From JAQTRU01 sp041645555 (lineage in GTDB: Bacteria > Patescibacteriota > Patescibacteriia > Patescibacteriales > JAQTRU01): DNA of 64,000 nucleotides. Positions 15,574-23,422 of the stretch are shown here, one piece after another. The translations under genes and the position numbers were made by a program. The notes under the pieces are model-generated. The model worked only from the letters and a program-made list of their open reading frames with translations. It was not told where the DNA came from and ran no database searches. Where the stretch lies: positions 1 to 64,000 of the forward strand of contig JBAZPX010000001.1 of NCBI GenBank assembly GCA_041645555.1, read 5' to 3'. Each line of letters begins with the position of its first letter. Within the stretch, counting starts at the first letter, position 1.

Positions 15574-16152
15574 CTATTTGGTAATTATTTTATCAATGAT
15601 TCCGTATTTTTTCGCTTCTTCCGTATCCATAAATCTGTCGCGGTCAGTATCCTTTTCAATCGTAGTAATTTTTTGGCCGGTGTGGAAAGCTAGGATCTTA
15701 TTCATCTTATCCCTGATCTTTAAAATATGCTCGGCCCTGATTTTAATATCCGTGGCCTGGCCTTCGGCTCCGCCCATAATCTGGTGAATCATTATTTCCG
15801 AATTAGGCAAAGCAAATCTTTTCCCTTTGGCGCCGGAAGCTAAAAGCATCGCGCCCATAGAAGCGGCCATGCCTACGCAGATAGTGGAAACGTCGGATTT
15901 AACATATTGCATCGTATCGTAAATCGCCATGCCGGCCGTGACGGATCCGCCGGGAGAATTTATATAAAATTTAATATCCCGGTCTTTGCTTTCCGCGTCC
16001 AGGAATAAAAACTGGGCAATAATAATATTAGCGACATGGTCGGTAATCGGCTCGCCCAAAAATATAATCCGGTCTTTTAGGAGCCGTGAATAAATATCAT
16101 AGGCCCGTTCCACGTGGCCGTCTTTTTCTATAACTGTCGGGATTAGAGGCAT
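15574..16152 (-). CDS. clpP: ATP-dependent Clp protease proteolytic subunit
   Basis: 192 residues, standard for ClpP. The catalytic triad is visible: Ser98 in GMAASMGA, His123 in MIHQ, and Asp172 in TDRDRF. The oligomer-forming FYINSPGGSVTAGMAIYD segment is intact. ClpP forms the double-heptamer chamber that degrades unfolded substrates delivered by ClpX or ClpC in the cytosol. It is monocistronic, with a near-consensus promoter at 16216-16244 carrying an inverted repeat, and a terminator just after the stop. Confidence 0.97.
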   Translation of the reverse strand: MPLIPTVIEKDGHVERAYDIYSRLLKDRIIFLGEPITDHVANIIIAQFLFLDAESKDRDIKFYINSPGGSVTAGMAIYDTMQYVKSDVSTICVGMAASMGAMLLASGAKGKRFALPNSEIMIHQIMGGAEGQATDIKIRAEHILKIRDKMNKILAFHTGQKITTIEKDTDRDRFMDTEEAKKYGIIDKIITK

Positions 16153-16215
16153 AAGTTTAAAGTACTTAAAAATAAAATAATAAAATAATATAAAAATTAT
16201 TTATTTCACATTTAG

Positions 16216-16244
16216 ATTATAGGGGGAATTAATCTAATTGTCAA
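16216..16244 (-). promoter_or_regulatory. Consensus clpP promoter with embedded inverted repeat
   Basis: On the minus strand TTGACA (16244-16239), a 17-bp spacer and TATAAT (16221-16216) match the sigma-70 consensus exactly. TTAGATTA (16212-16219) and TAATCTAA (16230-16237), an exact inverted repeat with a 10-bp gap, cover the -10 box and spacer, as expected of a repressor operator. Confidence 0.8.
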
Positions 16245-16266
16245 TGTTTGGGGGGCAGTTTTAATA

Positions 16267-16295
16267 TTGAGCTTAGCCCAGAATAATGGTAAAAT
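16267..16295 (+). promoter_or_regulatory. Promoter of the surface-protein trio
   Basis: TTGAGC (16267-16272), a 17-bp spacer and TAAAAT (16290-16295) with an upstream TG. It is divergent from the clpP promoter and gives a leader of about 50 bases before ATG 16354. Confidence 0.6.
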
Positions 16296-16353
16296 AAATC
16301 TAGATAACCAAGGTAGTTTTTCCTGCCTATTTTTTGCTATAGGCAATCTAAAT

Positions 16354-18174
16354 ATGAAGAATTTATTTAAAAAAATAGCTAATTTCCTAAATTTAAAAGA
16401 ATTAGGTAAAAAAGCCCTGACGGTTATTATTTTAACCCTAACCACTATTGTTACGGTTTGGGTTTATGCTGCGTTTGTTGAACCAACCGCTGGGCCGAAT
16501 GATTCTGACCAGGACTTTATTCAGAATATTTTAGGCGCCAATAACGCGGATAATGATTTTAATTCGTCTCTGGTTACAATCAATAACGACGGCAGTGTTA
16601 TTGAGAGGCTGGAATATTTGTCCGAAGGCTTATATATGACTGAATGTAGCGAATCTACTACAGCGACGCAAACCAATTGCTATATTGATGATACCGCCCG
16701 TTATTTAACCACAGATTTATGTGATGAAGCCAAAGAAAACCAATGTTTTGTCCCGACTAACAATAGCTACTATGCTTTTAGCTCGGAATGCAGCGATTCC
16801 ACCACCACGACAGCAACTAATTGCTATGTTGATGATACGGTTAAATACATTGATACGAATGCTTGTTCGGCGGCAAGCAACTCGGGCTATTGTTTCATGA
16901 ACACCGCCACCTTTTCCGCTATGGATTCTGATTTGGCGGCTGCCAATATTAAAAATGGAGCGACTATTTTCGGGGTGAGCGGTGTTTTGGCTTCGGCTGA
17001 ATCTAACCCCAAATATCCTGACCTGATGCATATCGCCGCTTTTGTCGAGCCTTCAACTGGACCGGCTGATTATGACCAGGACTTTTCCCAGAACGTCTTA
17101 GGCGCCAATAATACTAATAATGATTTCGATTCGTCTTTAGTTACGGCCAGTAGCACGGGCAGTATTGTAGAAAGATTAGAATATCTTGCCAGCCGATTAA
17201 ATAGCAACGATCAATGGGTTCCAACCGAATGCGGAGAATCCACCACAGCGACGCAAACTAATTGTCATGTTGATGATACGGCCCGTTATTTAACGACTGA
17301 TTTATGCAATGAAGCTAAAGAAAACCAATGTTTTGTTCCGACTGATAATAGCTACTACGCTTTCAATACTGAATGTTCTGATTCTACAACTTCCACCCAG
17401 ACCAATTGTTATGTAGATGACACAACTAGATATGTTGACAGCAACGCCTGTAGCGCTGCCAGCAATACTGGTTATTGCTATATGAACACGGCTAATTTTT
17501 CTGATATGGACGCGGATTTAGTCGCCAGTAATATTGAATCTGGCGTAACTATCTTTGGAGTTGCGGGCAGTTATGTCCAGGCCGATGGCGCGCCTTGCAC
17601 TTATGATAGCCAATGTTCTTCCCACCATTGTTCATCTTTGGGAGCATGTAGGGCGGCGCAAATGAGGGTATTTACGACTTCGGTTAGCGGCTCATCCGAT
17701 ATAGACCAATGGGCGCAAACAGATCAAAGCGCGTTGGCAGGCGCTGATGAAATCTGCAATGTCTTGGCCGCAGCTCAAGGGATTGAAGATACATTCGTGG
17801 CCTGGCTGTCTTCCACTAGCGTAGATGCCAAGGACCGGATACCCGATTCATCGTATTATCTTGTAGACCTGGCTACAAAAGTAGTTGATTCAAAGGCGGA
17901 CTTGGTAGATGGCAGTCTTGATAACTCAATAAATATGTTCGAAACAGGAGCAACCGGAAGCGATTATGTTTGGACCGGGACTTTGACTTCCGGGACTAAA
18001 AATACAGATGGTGAATACGACCAGTGTAGTACTGGAGGCGTATGGTGGACAAATAGCGGCGGTGTTAAGGCCATGATTGGCAGAATGCACGTTACGGCAA
18101 CGGACTGGGTCCAAGCTGGCGCGATGTCCTGCTCTGGGTCAGCCAGGCTTTATTGTTTTGAGATTATACCATAG
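16354..18174 (+). CDS. Anchored surface protein with Cys repeats and DUF1554-like end (paralog 1)
   Basis: 606 residues from ATG 16354; the upstream in-frame extension is dropped because the paralogs share this start (MKNLFKKIANFLNLKELGKK). One membrane helix (ALTVIILTLTTIVTVWVYAAF) is followed by the motif AAFVEPTAGPNDSDQDFIQN, which occurs twice. Two repeat blocks hold paired cysteines (TNCY.DDTARY, NACSAASN.GYC) and end in IFGV.G. The C-terminus (MRVFTTSVSG...GADEICN...RLYCFE) resembles the DUF1554 lectin-like domain of Leptospira surface proteins. Function unknown; probably cell-surface binding. Confidence 0.8.
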   Translation: MKNLFKKIANFLNLKELGKKALTVIILTLTTIVTVWVYAAFVEPTAGPNDSDQDFIQNILGANNADNDFNSSLVTINNDGSVIERLEYLSEGLYMTECSESTTATQTNCYIDDTARYLTTDLCDEAKENQCFVPTNNSYYAFSSECSDSTTTTATNCYVDDTVKYIDTNACSAASNSGYCFMNTATFSAMDSDLAAANIKNGATIFGVSGVLASAESNPKYPDLMHIAAFVEPSTGPADYDQDFSQNVLGANNTNNDFDSSLVTASSTGSIVERLEYLASRLNSNDQWVPTECGESTTATQTNCHVDDTARYLTTDLCNEAKENQCFVPTDNSYYAFNTECSDSTTSTQTNCYVDDTTRYVDSNACSAASNTGYCYMNTANFSDMDADLVASNIESGVTIFGVAGSYVQADGAPCTYDSQCSSHHCSSLGACRAAQMRVFTTSVSGSSDIDQWAQTDQSALAGADEICNVLAAAQGIEDTFVAWLSSTSVDAKDRIPDSSYYLVDLATKVVDSKADLVDGSLDNSINMFETGATGSDYVWTGTLTSGTKNTDGEYDQCSTGGVWWTNSGGVKAMIGRMHVTATDWVQAGAMSCSGSARLYCFEIIP

Positions 18175-18217
18175 TATACGCATCTATTATTTATCAGTTT
18201 AGAAAATATTAAGGCCT

Positions 18218-19075
18218 ATGAAGAGTTTGATTAAAAAAATAGCAAATATTCTAAATCTAAAAGAATTAGGCAAAAGAGCCCTGACCGTTATTATTTTAAC
18301 TTTAACCGCTGTTATTACGGTTTATGTTTATGCCGCTTTTGTTGAGCCCTCGGTCGGACCCAATGACTCTGACCAGGACTTCCTGCAAAATATTTTAGGC
18401 AATAACGACGCCAATAATGATTTTAGCTCATCCCTAGTGGCTTCAAATAACGACGGCAGTCTGGTTGAAAGAATGGAATATGTCATAAATTATCTTGATA
18501 GCCGCAGAAAAGCTGATGGCGCTTCTTGCAGTTTTAGTAATGAATGTGTAAATAACTGTCTTTCCGGGGTTTGTTCATCTTCAAAATTAGTATTTATTAC
18601 CTCGGCGAGCGGCAATGGGAAATTTTCCACCTGGAACGATACGGATTTGGACGGGAGGGCGGGAGCTAATGAAATTTGCAATGTAATTGCGTCAACCACC
18701 GGTCTCCACGGAACATTTGCCGCGTGGGTTTCCACTGATTCCACCGATGCCAAGGATTATATCACGAGCCAGGCTTATTATAATCTTAATGGCACAAAAG
18801 TGGTTGATTCTCTGGCTGATTTGATTGATGGCAGTTTGGACGCCGCGATTGATAGAGATGAAAACAATGTGAGCGTTCCTACAGACGATGTCTGGACAAG
18901 TACCCTTTCTAATGGTACTCGCACTACTGGCGATACCTGCAGTGATTGGTCGAGCCAGGCGTCATCTCCGGCAATTGGCAAATCAGGGAAGCCAAGCGAG
19001 GTTGATTCATCGTGGACTATGTATTCAAATCGCGCTTGCGATACTGTTCATAGACTTTATTGTTTTGAGAATTAA
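18218..19075 (+). CDS. Anchored surface protein with DUF1554-like end (paralog 2)
   Basis: 285 residues. It has the same N-terminal anchor and FVEPSVGPNDSDQDFLQN motif as paralog 1 but no Cys-repeat blocks, passing directly to the DUF1554-like domain (KLVFITSASG, GRAGANEICNVIAS, TFAAWVSTDSTDAKD, ending HRLYCFEN). It lies 43 bp after paralog 1, in the same direction, so it is probably the second gene of one operon. It is the minimal form of the family: anchor, linker and lectin-like head. Confidence 0.8.
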   Translation: MKSLIKKIANILNLKELGKRALTVIILTLTAVITVYVYAAFVEPSVGPNDSDQDFLQNILGNNDANNDFSSSLVASNNDGSLVERMEYVINYLDSRRKADGASCSFSNECVNNCLSGVCSSSKLVFITSASGNGKFSTWNDTDLDGRAGANEICNVIASTTGLHGTFAAWVSTDSTDAKDYITSQAYYNLNGTKVVDSLADLIDGSLDAAIDRDENNVSVPTDDVWTSTLSNGTRTTGDTCSDWSSQASSPAIGKSGKPSEVDSSWTMYSNRACDTVHRLYCFEN

Positions 19076-19108
19076 TTTTAGTGTGTTTCGTATTATTTTA
19101 AAATTAGA

Positions 19109-20011
19109 ATGGAGAAAGGCGATATAAAACAATTTTTAAAAATTCAGCTGAAAAAACTCGGTTATCGAGCTTTTACTACTATTGTTTTAACCTTAACTGC
19201 GATAGCCACTGTTTGGGTTTATGCATCTTTTATTGAGCCTACGGCCGCTCCGAATTCTTCCGACCAGGATTTTACCCAAAATATTTTAGGCGCCAACAAC
19301 GCGGATAATGATTTTAGTTCTTCGGCTGTGGTCGCTAATAAAGACGGGTCTATAATAGAGCGAGCCGAATATATAGCGAATAGGATAACTACGCAGGGAG
19401 AATGGTATCCGACAGAATGTGGCGAGTCAACCACTTCTACGCAAACCACTTGCTACGTTGATGATACCGCCCGTTATCTAACAACTGATTTATGCAATGA
19501 AGCTAAAGAAAATTCATGTTTTGTCCCGACTGACAATAGTTATTATGCTTTCGGCTCGGAATGTGCTGATTCCACTACTACCACTAAAACCAATTGTTAC
19601 GTTGATGATACGGCCAAATATGTTGATACTAACGCCTGTGTAAATTCCGCTGACACCGGCTATTGCTATATGAATACCGCTACTTTTCCCGCTATGGACG
19701 CGGACTTAACTGCAGCAAATATTGCAGCCGGTAAAACAATTTTTGGGGTGGCTGGGACAGCTACCGTCTATGGAGTTTATACAGATCCAAGACATTGGCA
19801 ATACAATGAAGGGCTAGATGCAGACGCAGATAACCGTGCTTCCACTGCAACGTGCTTTTGCCAGCACTATGGATATGCTGGTTATTATACATACGTTGTT
19901 GGAAGTCAATCGTATGGTACATTTTATCACAGCACTGCCACTAGTCCATGTTCTTGGGGTTACCATATAAATGAAACCCATTATAATTTTTCTATCATCA
20001 TATGCTATTAA
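19109..20011 (+). CDS. Anchored surface protein with Cys repeats (paralog 3)
   Basis: 300 residues. It starts MEKGDIKQFLKIQLKKLGYRAF, shares the membrane helix and FIEPTAAPNSSDQDF motif, and carries one Cys-repeat block nearly identical to those of paralog 1 (TTCYVDDTARYLTTDLCNEAK and so on, to IFGVAG). The C-terminus differs: instead of the DUF1554-like domain it ends in a Tyr/His/Cys-rich tail (DPRHWQYNEGLD...CFCQHYGYAGYYTYVV). That tail is a different head, or a truncated one. 33 bp after paralog 2. Confidence 0.78.
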   Translation: MEKGDIKQFLKIQLKKLGYRAFTTIVLTLTAIATVWVYASFIEPTAAPNSSDQDFTQNILGANNADNDFSSSAVVANKDGSIIERAEYIANRITTQGEWYPTECGESTTSTQTTCYVDDTARYLTTDLCNEAKENSCFVPTDNSYYAFGSECADSTTTTKTNCYVDDTAKYVDTNACVNSADTGYCYMNTATFPAMDADLTAANIAAGKTIFGVAGTATVYGVYTDPRHWQYNEGLDADADNRASTATCFCQHYGYAGYYTYVVGSQSYGTFYHSTATSPCSWGYHINETHYNFSIIICY

Positions 20012-20117
20012 TATTGTAAAAGAAAAATTAAAATGGACAAATATAACCTAAAAAATCAATTTTTAGCTCCGTCGCAGTTTTTCATTCATAGAGGACTGTG
20101 ATGTTTTTTGGCCATTC

Positions 20118-20148
20118 TTGACAACAATTTTTATTATGCTATTATAAT
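20118..20148 (+). promoter_or_regulatory. Promoter of the T-box leader
   Basis: TTGACA at 20118-20123 and TATAAT at 20143-20148 with a 19-bp spacer; an alternative ATTATA at 20141 gives 17 bp. Transcription would begin near 20155. Confidence 0.6.
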
Positions 20149-20155
20149 ATTATAC

Positions 20156-20515
20156 TTTAAAAATTGTAAAACCTATTCAGGTCCTCCGCCCAAGAGCGGA
20201 GGGTTGGGCCTGAATTCTTCCAGAAAACTGGAAAGGGTGGTCTTTGCAAGAGTGAAGACCCGGTTGCCTCCGTAACCATAGGCTAACTGATGTCATCTGT
20301 AGTCCCGAGTACTCGGGACGAAGGACAGAGTCGGTAAAGTGGTTTAGAATCCGTTTACTGGCGGATTTTTTTAATTCGCCGGTGAGGGTTTTAAGACCTT
20401 GCCCGCCGGAGCTCATAGAGCGTAGGTGGGAAAAAGGGTGGTACCGCGTAAAGCAAAGCTTTCCGTCCCTTGAATATAGTTTTTTCTATATTTAAGAGAT
20501 GGGAAGCTTTTTTTA
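20156..20515 (+). promoter_or_regulatory. T-box leader with antiterminator and terminator
   Basis: The diagnostic T-box sequence AGGGTGGTACCGCG (20435-20448) is followed by the TTTCCGTCCCTT antiterminator partner and a long terminator hairpin (stem 20455-20510, T-run 20508-20514). Upstream are several stable hairpins (for example CCTCCGC/GCGGAGG at 20183-20202) and GGTCTTTGCAAGAGTGAAGACC, which may be the distal part of stem I. The specifier codon could not be assigned. UGGU pairs with an acceptor end ACCA, so the sensed tRNA should have discriminator A, which argues against tRNA-Trp (normally G73). The regulated gene is unclear. Confidence 0.8.
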
Positions 20516-20587
20516 TTGTTACAGACTAATGCGGAATCGTTCATTTATTATATGTTTAATTGTTCATTTTTAACATGGAGGCCTGTT

Positions 20588-20809
20588 ATGGCTGAAAAAT
20601 TAACTTGCCCCAGACCTGTCAGGGGTGGAGCTTGCGGCGGTGAGATTGTTGATGGTGTATGTCAGAAGTGCGGTTGCATAGTTGGGGTCCGAAAGGAACA
20701 GGGGGATTTACCGCAACCAGGAGGACAACTTAGTCCGCCTTCGGGGACTAGCCCTTGGGGCCCATCAACAAAAAGGGTGGAAAAATCAAGGAGCAGAGTG
20801 GGTTGGTAA
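20588..20809 (+). CDS. Small zinc-ribbon protein (PknG N-terminus-like stub)
   Basis: 73 residues from ATG 20588, which has GGAGG 7 bases upstream. The N-terminus has a four-cysteine ribbon (CPRPVRGGACGGEIVDGVCQ, then KCGC), similar to the ribbon that opens PknG-type serine/threonine kinases (CGG.I.DG.C..CG). A proline-rich tail follows and the protein stops at RSRVGW where a kinase would continue. It is the first frame after the T-box terminator. It may be a truncated acquired gene or a free-standing zinc ribbon; no function is claimed. Confidence 0.6.
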   Translation: MAEKLTCPRPVRGGACGGEIVDGVCQKCGCIVGVRKEQGDLPQPGGQLSPPSGTSPWGPSTKRVEKSRSRVGW

Positions 20810-20834
20810 AACCAGTAAGTTAATCTTTGTTATT

Positions 20835-20862
20835 CTGGGGTAGTCGAAATTGGCTACCCCTC
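20835..20862 (+). terminator. Possible weak terminator after the zinc-ribbon gene
   Basis: GGGGTAG and CTACCCC form a 7-bp stem with a ten-base loop, followed only by TCTC, so it lacks a proper U-run. Confidence 0.35.
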
Positions 20863-21007
20863 TCAAACAAATTAAATTATTTAAATATGAAACATTTTTA
20901 TTACAAAAGCAGAGGACGGGAATATTGGCGACTTTTGGTTATTTTTCGCTATCGCGAAAAAGCGGCGCTACGAATGCCGCACATGCGAATGACTTTTCGG
21001 TTATTTT

Positions 21008-21177
21008 GTCATTGCGAGGAGCGGAGCGACGAAGCAATCTAACGAATCTCTAAAATAGCATAAAGGAGAAAAATTGATTTAATAAAAAAAATTAATTTAA
21101 AGTGGTAAGGTTTGAGCGAAAATTTGTAGTTCGTGAGATTGCCACGTCCCGCCTGCGGGCGGGACTCGCAATGACAG
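21008..21177. repeat. Inverted pair of GTCATTGCGAGG...GAAGCAATCT elements
   Basis: The left unit 21008-21040 (GTCATTGCGAGGAGCGGAGC, then GACGAAGCAATCT) and the right unit 21136-21177 in reverse (AGATTGCCACG...CTCGCAATGACAG) bracket about 95 bases. The same pair occurs at 39021-39200, and a single copy at 53915-53968. The interval 20863-21245 holds nothing else except TATAAT at 21207-21212, the likely -10 of trpB2. Confidence 0.85.
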
Positions 21178-21245
21178 GAGGGGGTATTACAAAAACCTCG
21201 TTCGCTTATAATAGAATAATTTATTTACTAATAATTACAAATTAT

Positions 21246-22541
21246 ATGCCAATAATAAATTTAGATCAAAAAGAAATTCCGACTCATTATTATAATATTG
21301 TTCCTGATTTGCCCAAGCCTTTGAGCCCGCTTCTTCATCCGGCGACCAAAAAGCCCTTGGCCTCCGACGACTTAGCTCCGCTTTTTCCGCAGGAATTAAT
21401 CAAACAAGAAATGAGCGCGGAAAGGGAAATAGAGATTCCCGAAGAAATAAGGTCGGCTTACAAACTTTTTCGCCCTTCGCCCTTGATTAGAGCGACCAGA
21501 TTGGAAAAAGAATTAAATACCCCGGCTAAAATTTACTACAAATATGAAGGCGTGAGCCCGGTCGGCAGCCATAAATTAAATACGGCTTTAGCCCAGGCTT
21601 ATTATAATAAAAAAGAAGGCGTTAAAAGACTGGCGACAGAAACCGGCGCCGGCCAGTGGGGCGCGGCTTTAAGTTTTGCCTGCAATTATTTCGGCTTGGG
21701 TTGCACCGTCTATATGGTAAGGTCAAGTTATGAACAAAAACCGTATCGTAAAATTATGATGAATATTTACGGCGGGGAGTGCTTCGCCAGCCCGTCAAAC
21801 ACCACGGAAGCAGGTAAAAAAATGTTAGCCGAATCTCCGAATACGCCGGGCAGTTTGGGTATGGCCATCTCCGAAGCCGTGGAAGACGCGGCTAAGCACG
21901 ATGACACCAAATACGCTTTGGGTTCAGTTTTAAATCACGTCTTGCTCCACCAGACAGTGATCGGGCAGGAAGCGAAAAAACAATTAGAGAAGGCTGGAGA
22001 TTATCCGGACATTATTATCGGCTGCCACGGCGGAGGCAGTAATTTTGCCGGCATTAGCTTTCCGTTTCTCAAAGATAAATTGCGGGGCGATAAAAATAAA
22101 TTAAGAGCGATAGCGGTGGAGCCGAAATCCTGCGCCAGCTTGACTAAAGGCAAATATGATTATGATTTTGGCGATTCGGTTGGTATGACGCCATTAATGC
22201 TTATGTATACTTTGGGCCACGATTTTGTCCCGGAATCAATTCACGCCGGCGGGCTTCGCTATCATGGCGCGGCGCCGATTGTAAGCCTTCTTCATAAGGA
22301 AAAGATTATTGAAGCGATCGCTTACGGACAGAAAGAAGTTTTTGCCGCTGCGGTTAAATTCGCCAAAAACCAGGGCATCATTCCGGCGCCGGAGTCGGCT
22401 CATGCCATAAAAGCCGTTTTTGATGAAGCGGAAAAATGTAGGTTGTCCGGAGAAAAGAAAACGATTTTATTTAACCTCTCCGGCCATGGCCATTTTGATA
22501 TGACGGCCTATGAGCAATTTCTGGCGGGAAAGATACAATAA
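21246..22541 (+). CDS. trpB: TrpB2-type tryptophan synthase beta chain-like PLP enzyme
   Basis: 431 residues from ATG 21246; the longer frame extends into repeats and is rejected. Lys110 in SPVGSHKLNTA is the PLP Schiff-base lysine, and the phosphate-binding loop CHGGGSNFAG is present. The extra N-terminal segment, with PLPKPLSPLLHPATKKP, marks the TrpB2 class rather than TrpB1. TrpB2 joins indole and serine (or phosphoserine) to make tryptophan. No trpA or upstream trp genes are in the window, so indole salvage is the likely role. trpS lies 0.9 kb downstream. A -10 box at 21207 suggests its own promoter. Confidence 0.92.
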   Translation: MPIINLDQKEIPTHYYNIVPDLPKPLSPLLHPATKKPLASDDLAPLFPQELIKQEMSAEREIEIPEEIRSAYKLFRPSPLIRATRLEKELNTPAKIYYKYEGVSPVGSHKLNTALAQAYYNKKEGVKRLATETGAGQWGAALSFACNYFGLGCTVYMVRSSYEQKPYRKIMMNIYGGECFASPSNTTEAGKKMLAESPNTPGSLGMAISEAVEDAAKHDDTKYALGSVLNHVLLHQTVIGQEAKKQLEKAGDYPDIIIGCHGGGSNFAGISFPFLKDKLRGDKNKLRAIAVEPKSCASLTKGKYDYDFGDSVGMTPLMLMYTLGHDFVPESIHAGGLRYHGAAPIVSLLHKEKIIEAIAYGQKEVFAAAVKFAKNQGIIPAPESAHAIKAVFDEAEKCRLSGEKKTILFNLSGHGHFDMTAYEQFLAGKIQ

Positions 22542-22562
22542 TTTTCATGGGCGAGAAACAAA

Positions 22563-22699
22563 TACGCTGGAGTTCCGTAAAAGGGGCTCCAGCGTAACAG
22601 GCTAACGCTGTCCCCCTTAGCAAGGGGGATAAAGGGGGTTTAAGGTTTCGCCCGACCTCTCCCTTAAATCCCCCAACCCCCTTTGCCGAAAGGGGGCAT
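22563..22699. repeat. Hairpin plus second CCCCCTTAGCAAGGGGG repeat pair
   Basis: TACGCTGGAG and CTCCAGCGTA (22564-22597) form a hairpin after trpB2. From 22610 to 22699 follows a near copy of the 15195 repeat pair, including CCCCCTTAGCAAGGGGG and CCCCCTTTGCCGAAAGGGGG-like arms. Confidence 0.8.
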
Positions 22700-22703
22700 A
22701 TAT

Positions 22704-22732
22704 TTGCCTAAAATCAATAATTAAATTACAAT
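22704..22732 (+). promoter_or_regulatory. Promoter giving a leaderless transcript
   Basis: TTGCCT (22704-22709), a 17-bp spacer and TACAAT (22727-22732). ATG 22741 lies eight bases after the -10 box, so transcription and translation would start together. Confidence 0.55.
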
Positions 22733-22740
22733 AATAGTAT

Positions 22741-23418
22741 ATGAGTTTTGAAAAACGCAGCAAAATAGAGACTGAAAAAGAGCCGAATATTAAAATTATT
22801 GGTTCCAGCCAGGCACCCGAAGAATTAAAAGAAAATCCCTTTTTTAATGATTATCATTGGGGGATGGCTGATTGGGAAGAGGGAAAGTTATATTTGCCAG
22901 ATAATTCCGATGAAGCTATAACTTTTTCCATCGCCTTTCATGAACTAGGGCATCTAGTAGATAAGGGAAGAATCAAGCCAAGCATTAAAAATTTTGAAGG
23001 AACCTATCAAGAGGAATTAAGAGCCTGGGAAGAGGGCTGGAAATATTTAGAGAAATATCTTCCTAATTATTATGATGATCCAAAATCTATTGAAGATTTA
23101 AAAATTGTCGTGGAAAAAGTTAAACAAAAAATGATGGATATCGCTCTTTTGTCTAAGCCATTCTACCAAGAGCCAGGAGCGGACCAAAATCAAGAGTCAG
23201 AGGCAGATGATAATGAACGAAGAAAATCTTTTTTAAAAACAGAACAAGGCCAGCGGATTAAAGCTGAAATTGATGGCTTAAAAGGATTTGTTGAAGAGAC
23301 GCTTGTTAGTTCAGGTAAAGAATCCTTTTTGAAAAAAATTGATTGGGACAGATTTATTAAGATTATTAAAATGGCTTTAATTGATATAGAAAAAGATAAT
23401 AAAGATAATGCATCATAA
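22741..23418 (+). CDS. Zincin-like protein with HELGH motif
   Basis: 225 residues, no signal peptide. An HExxH zinc-metalloprotease motif appears at FHELGHLVDKGR (about residue 67), with a downstream EELRAWEEGWKY helix that could give the third ligand. The C-terminal half is acidic and helical. I cannot name a family. It lies between trpB2 and trpS, ending inside the first codons of the longest trpS frame, so it is probably co-transcribed with trpS. If active it would be a cytosolic peptidase; the motif alone does not prove activity. Confidence 0.7.
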   Translation: MSFEKRSKIETEKEPNIKIIGSSQAPEELKENPFFNDYHWGMADWEEGKLYLPDNSDEAITFSIAFHELGHLVDKGRIKPSIKNFEGTYQEELRAWEEGWKYLEKYLPNYYDDPKSIEDLKIVVEKVKQKMMDIALLSKPFYQEPGADQNQESEADDNERRKSFLKTEQGQRIKAEIDGLKGFVEETLVSSGKESFLKKIDWDRFIKIIKMALIDIEKDNKDNAS

Positions 23419-23422
23419 AAAT

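Noticed and set aside
15373..15787. Plus-strand frames opposite clpP and its terminator
   Set aside because: They overlap clpP antisense and the terminator and have no conserved features.
20160..20430. RNase P RNA or another housekeeping RNA
   Set aside because: The many hairpins invited this, but the RNase P core (GAGGAAAGTC, ACAGAA) is absent and the T-box motif with terminator explains the region better.
20827..21053. Two short plus-strand frames upstream of trpB2
   Set aside because: They run through the GTCATTGCGAGG repeat, have no ribosome site and show no protein-like composition.
20156..22541. Tryptophan T-box controlling trpB2 and trpS
   Set aside because: The T-box reads TGGT, which fits discriminator A, whereas bacterial tRNA-Trp normally has G73; trpB2 also has its own -10 box.
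22610..22699. CRISPR-like repeat
   Set aside because: Only one inverted pair of a dispersed G/C-rich repeat is present, with no regular spacers and no cas genes in the window.
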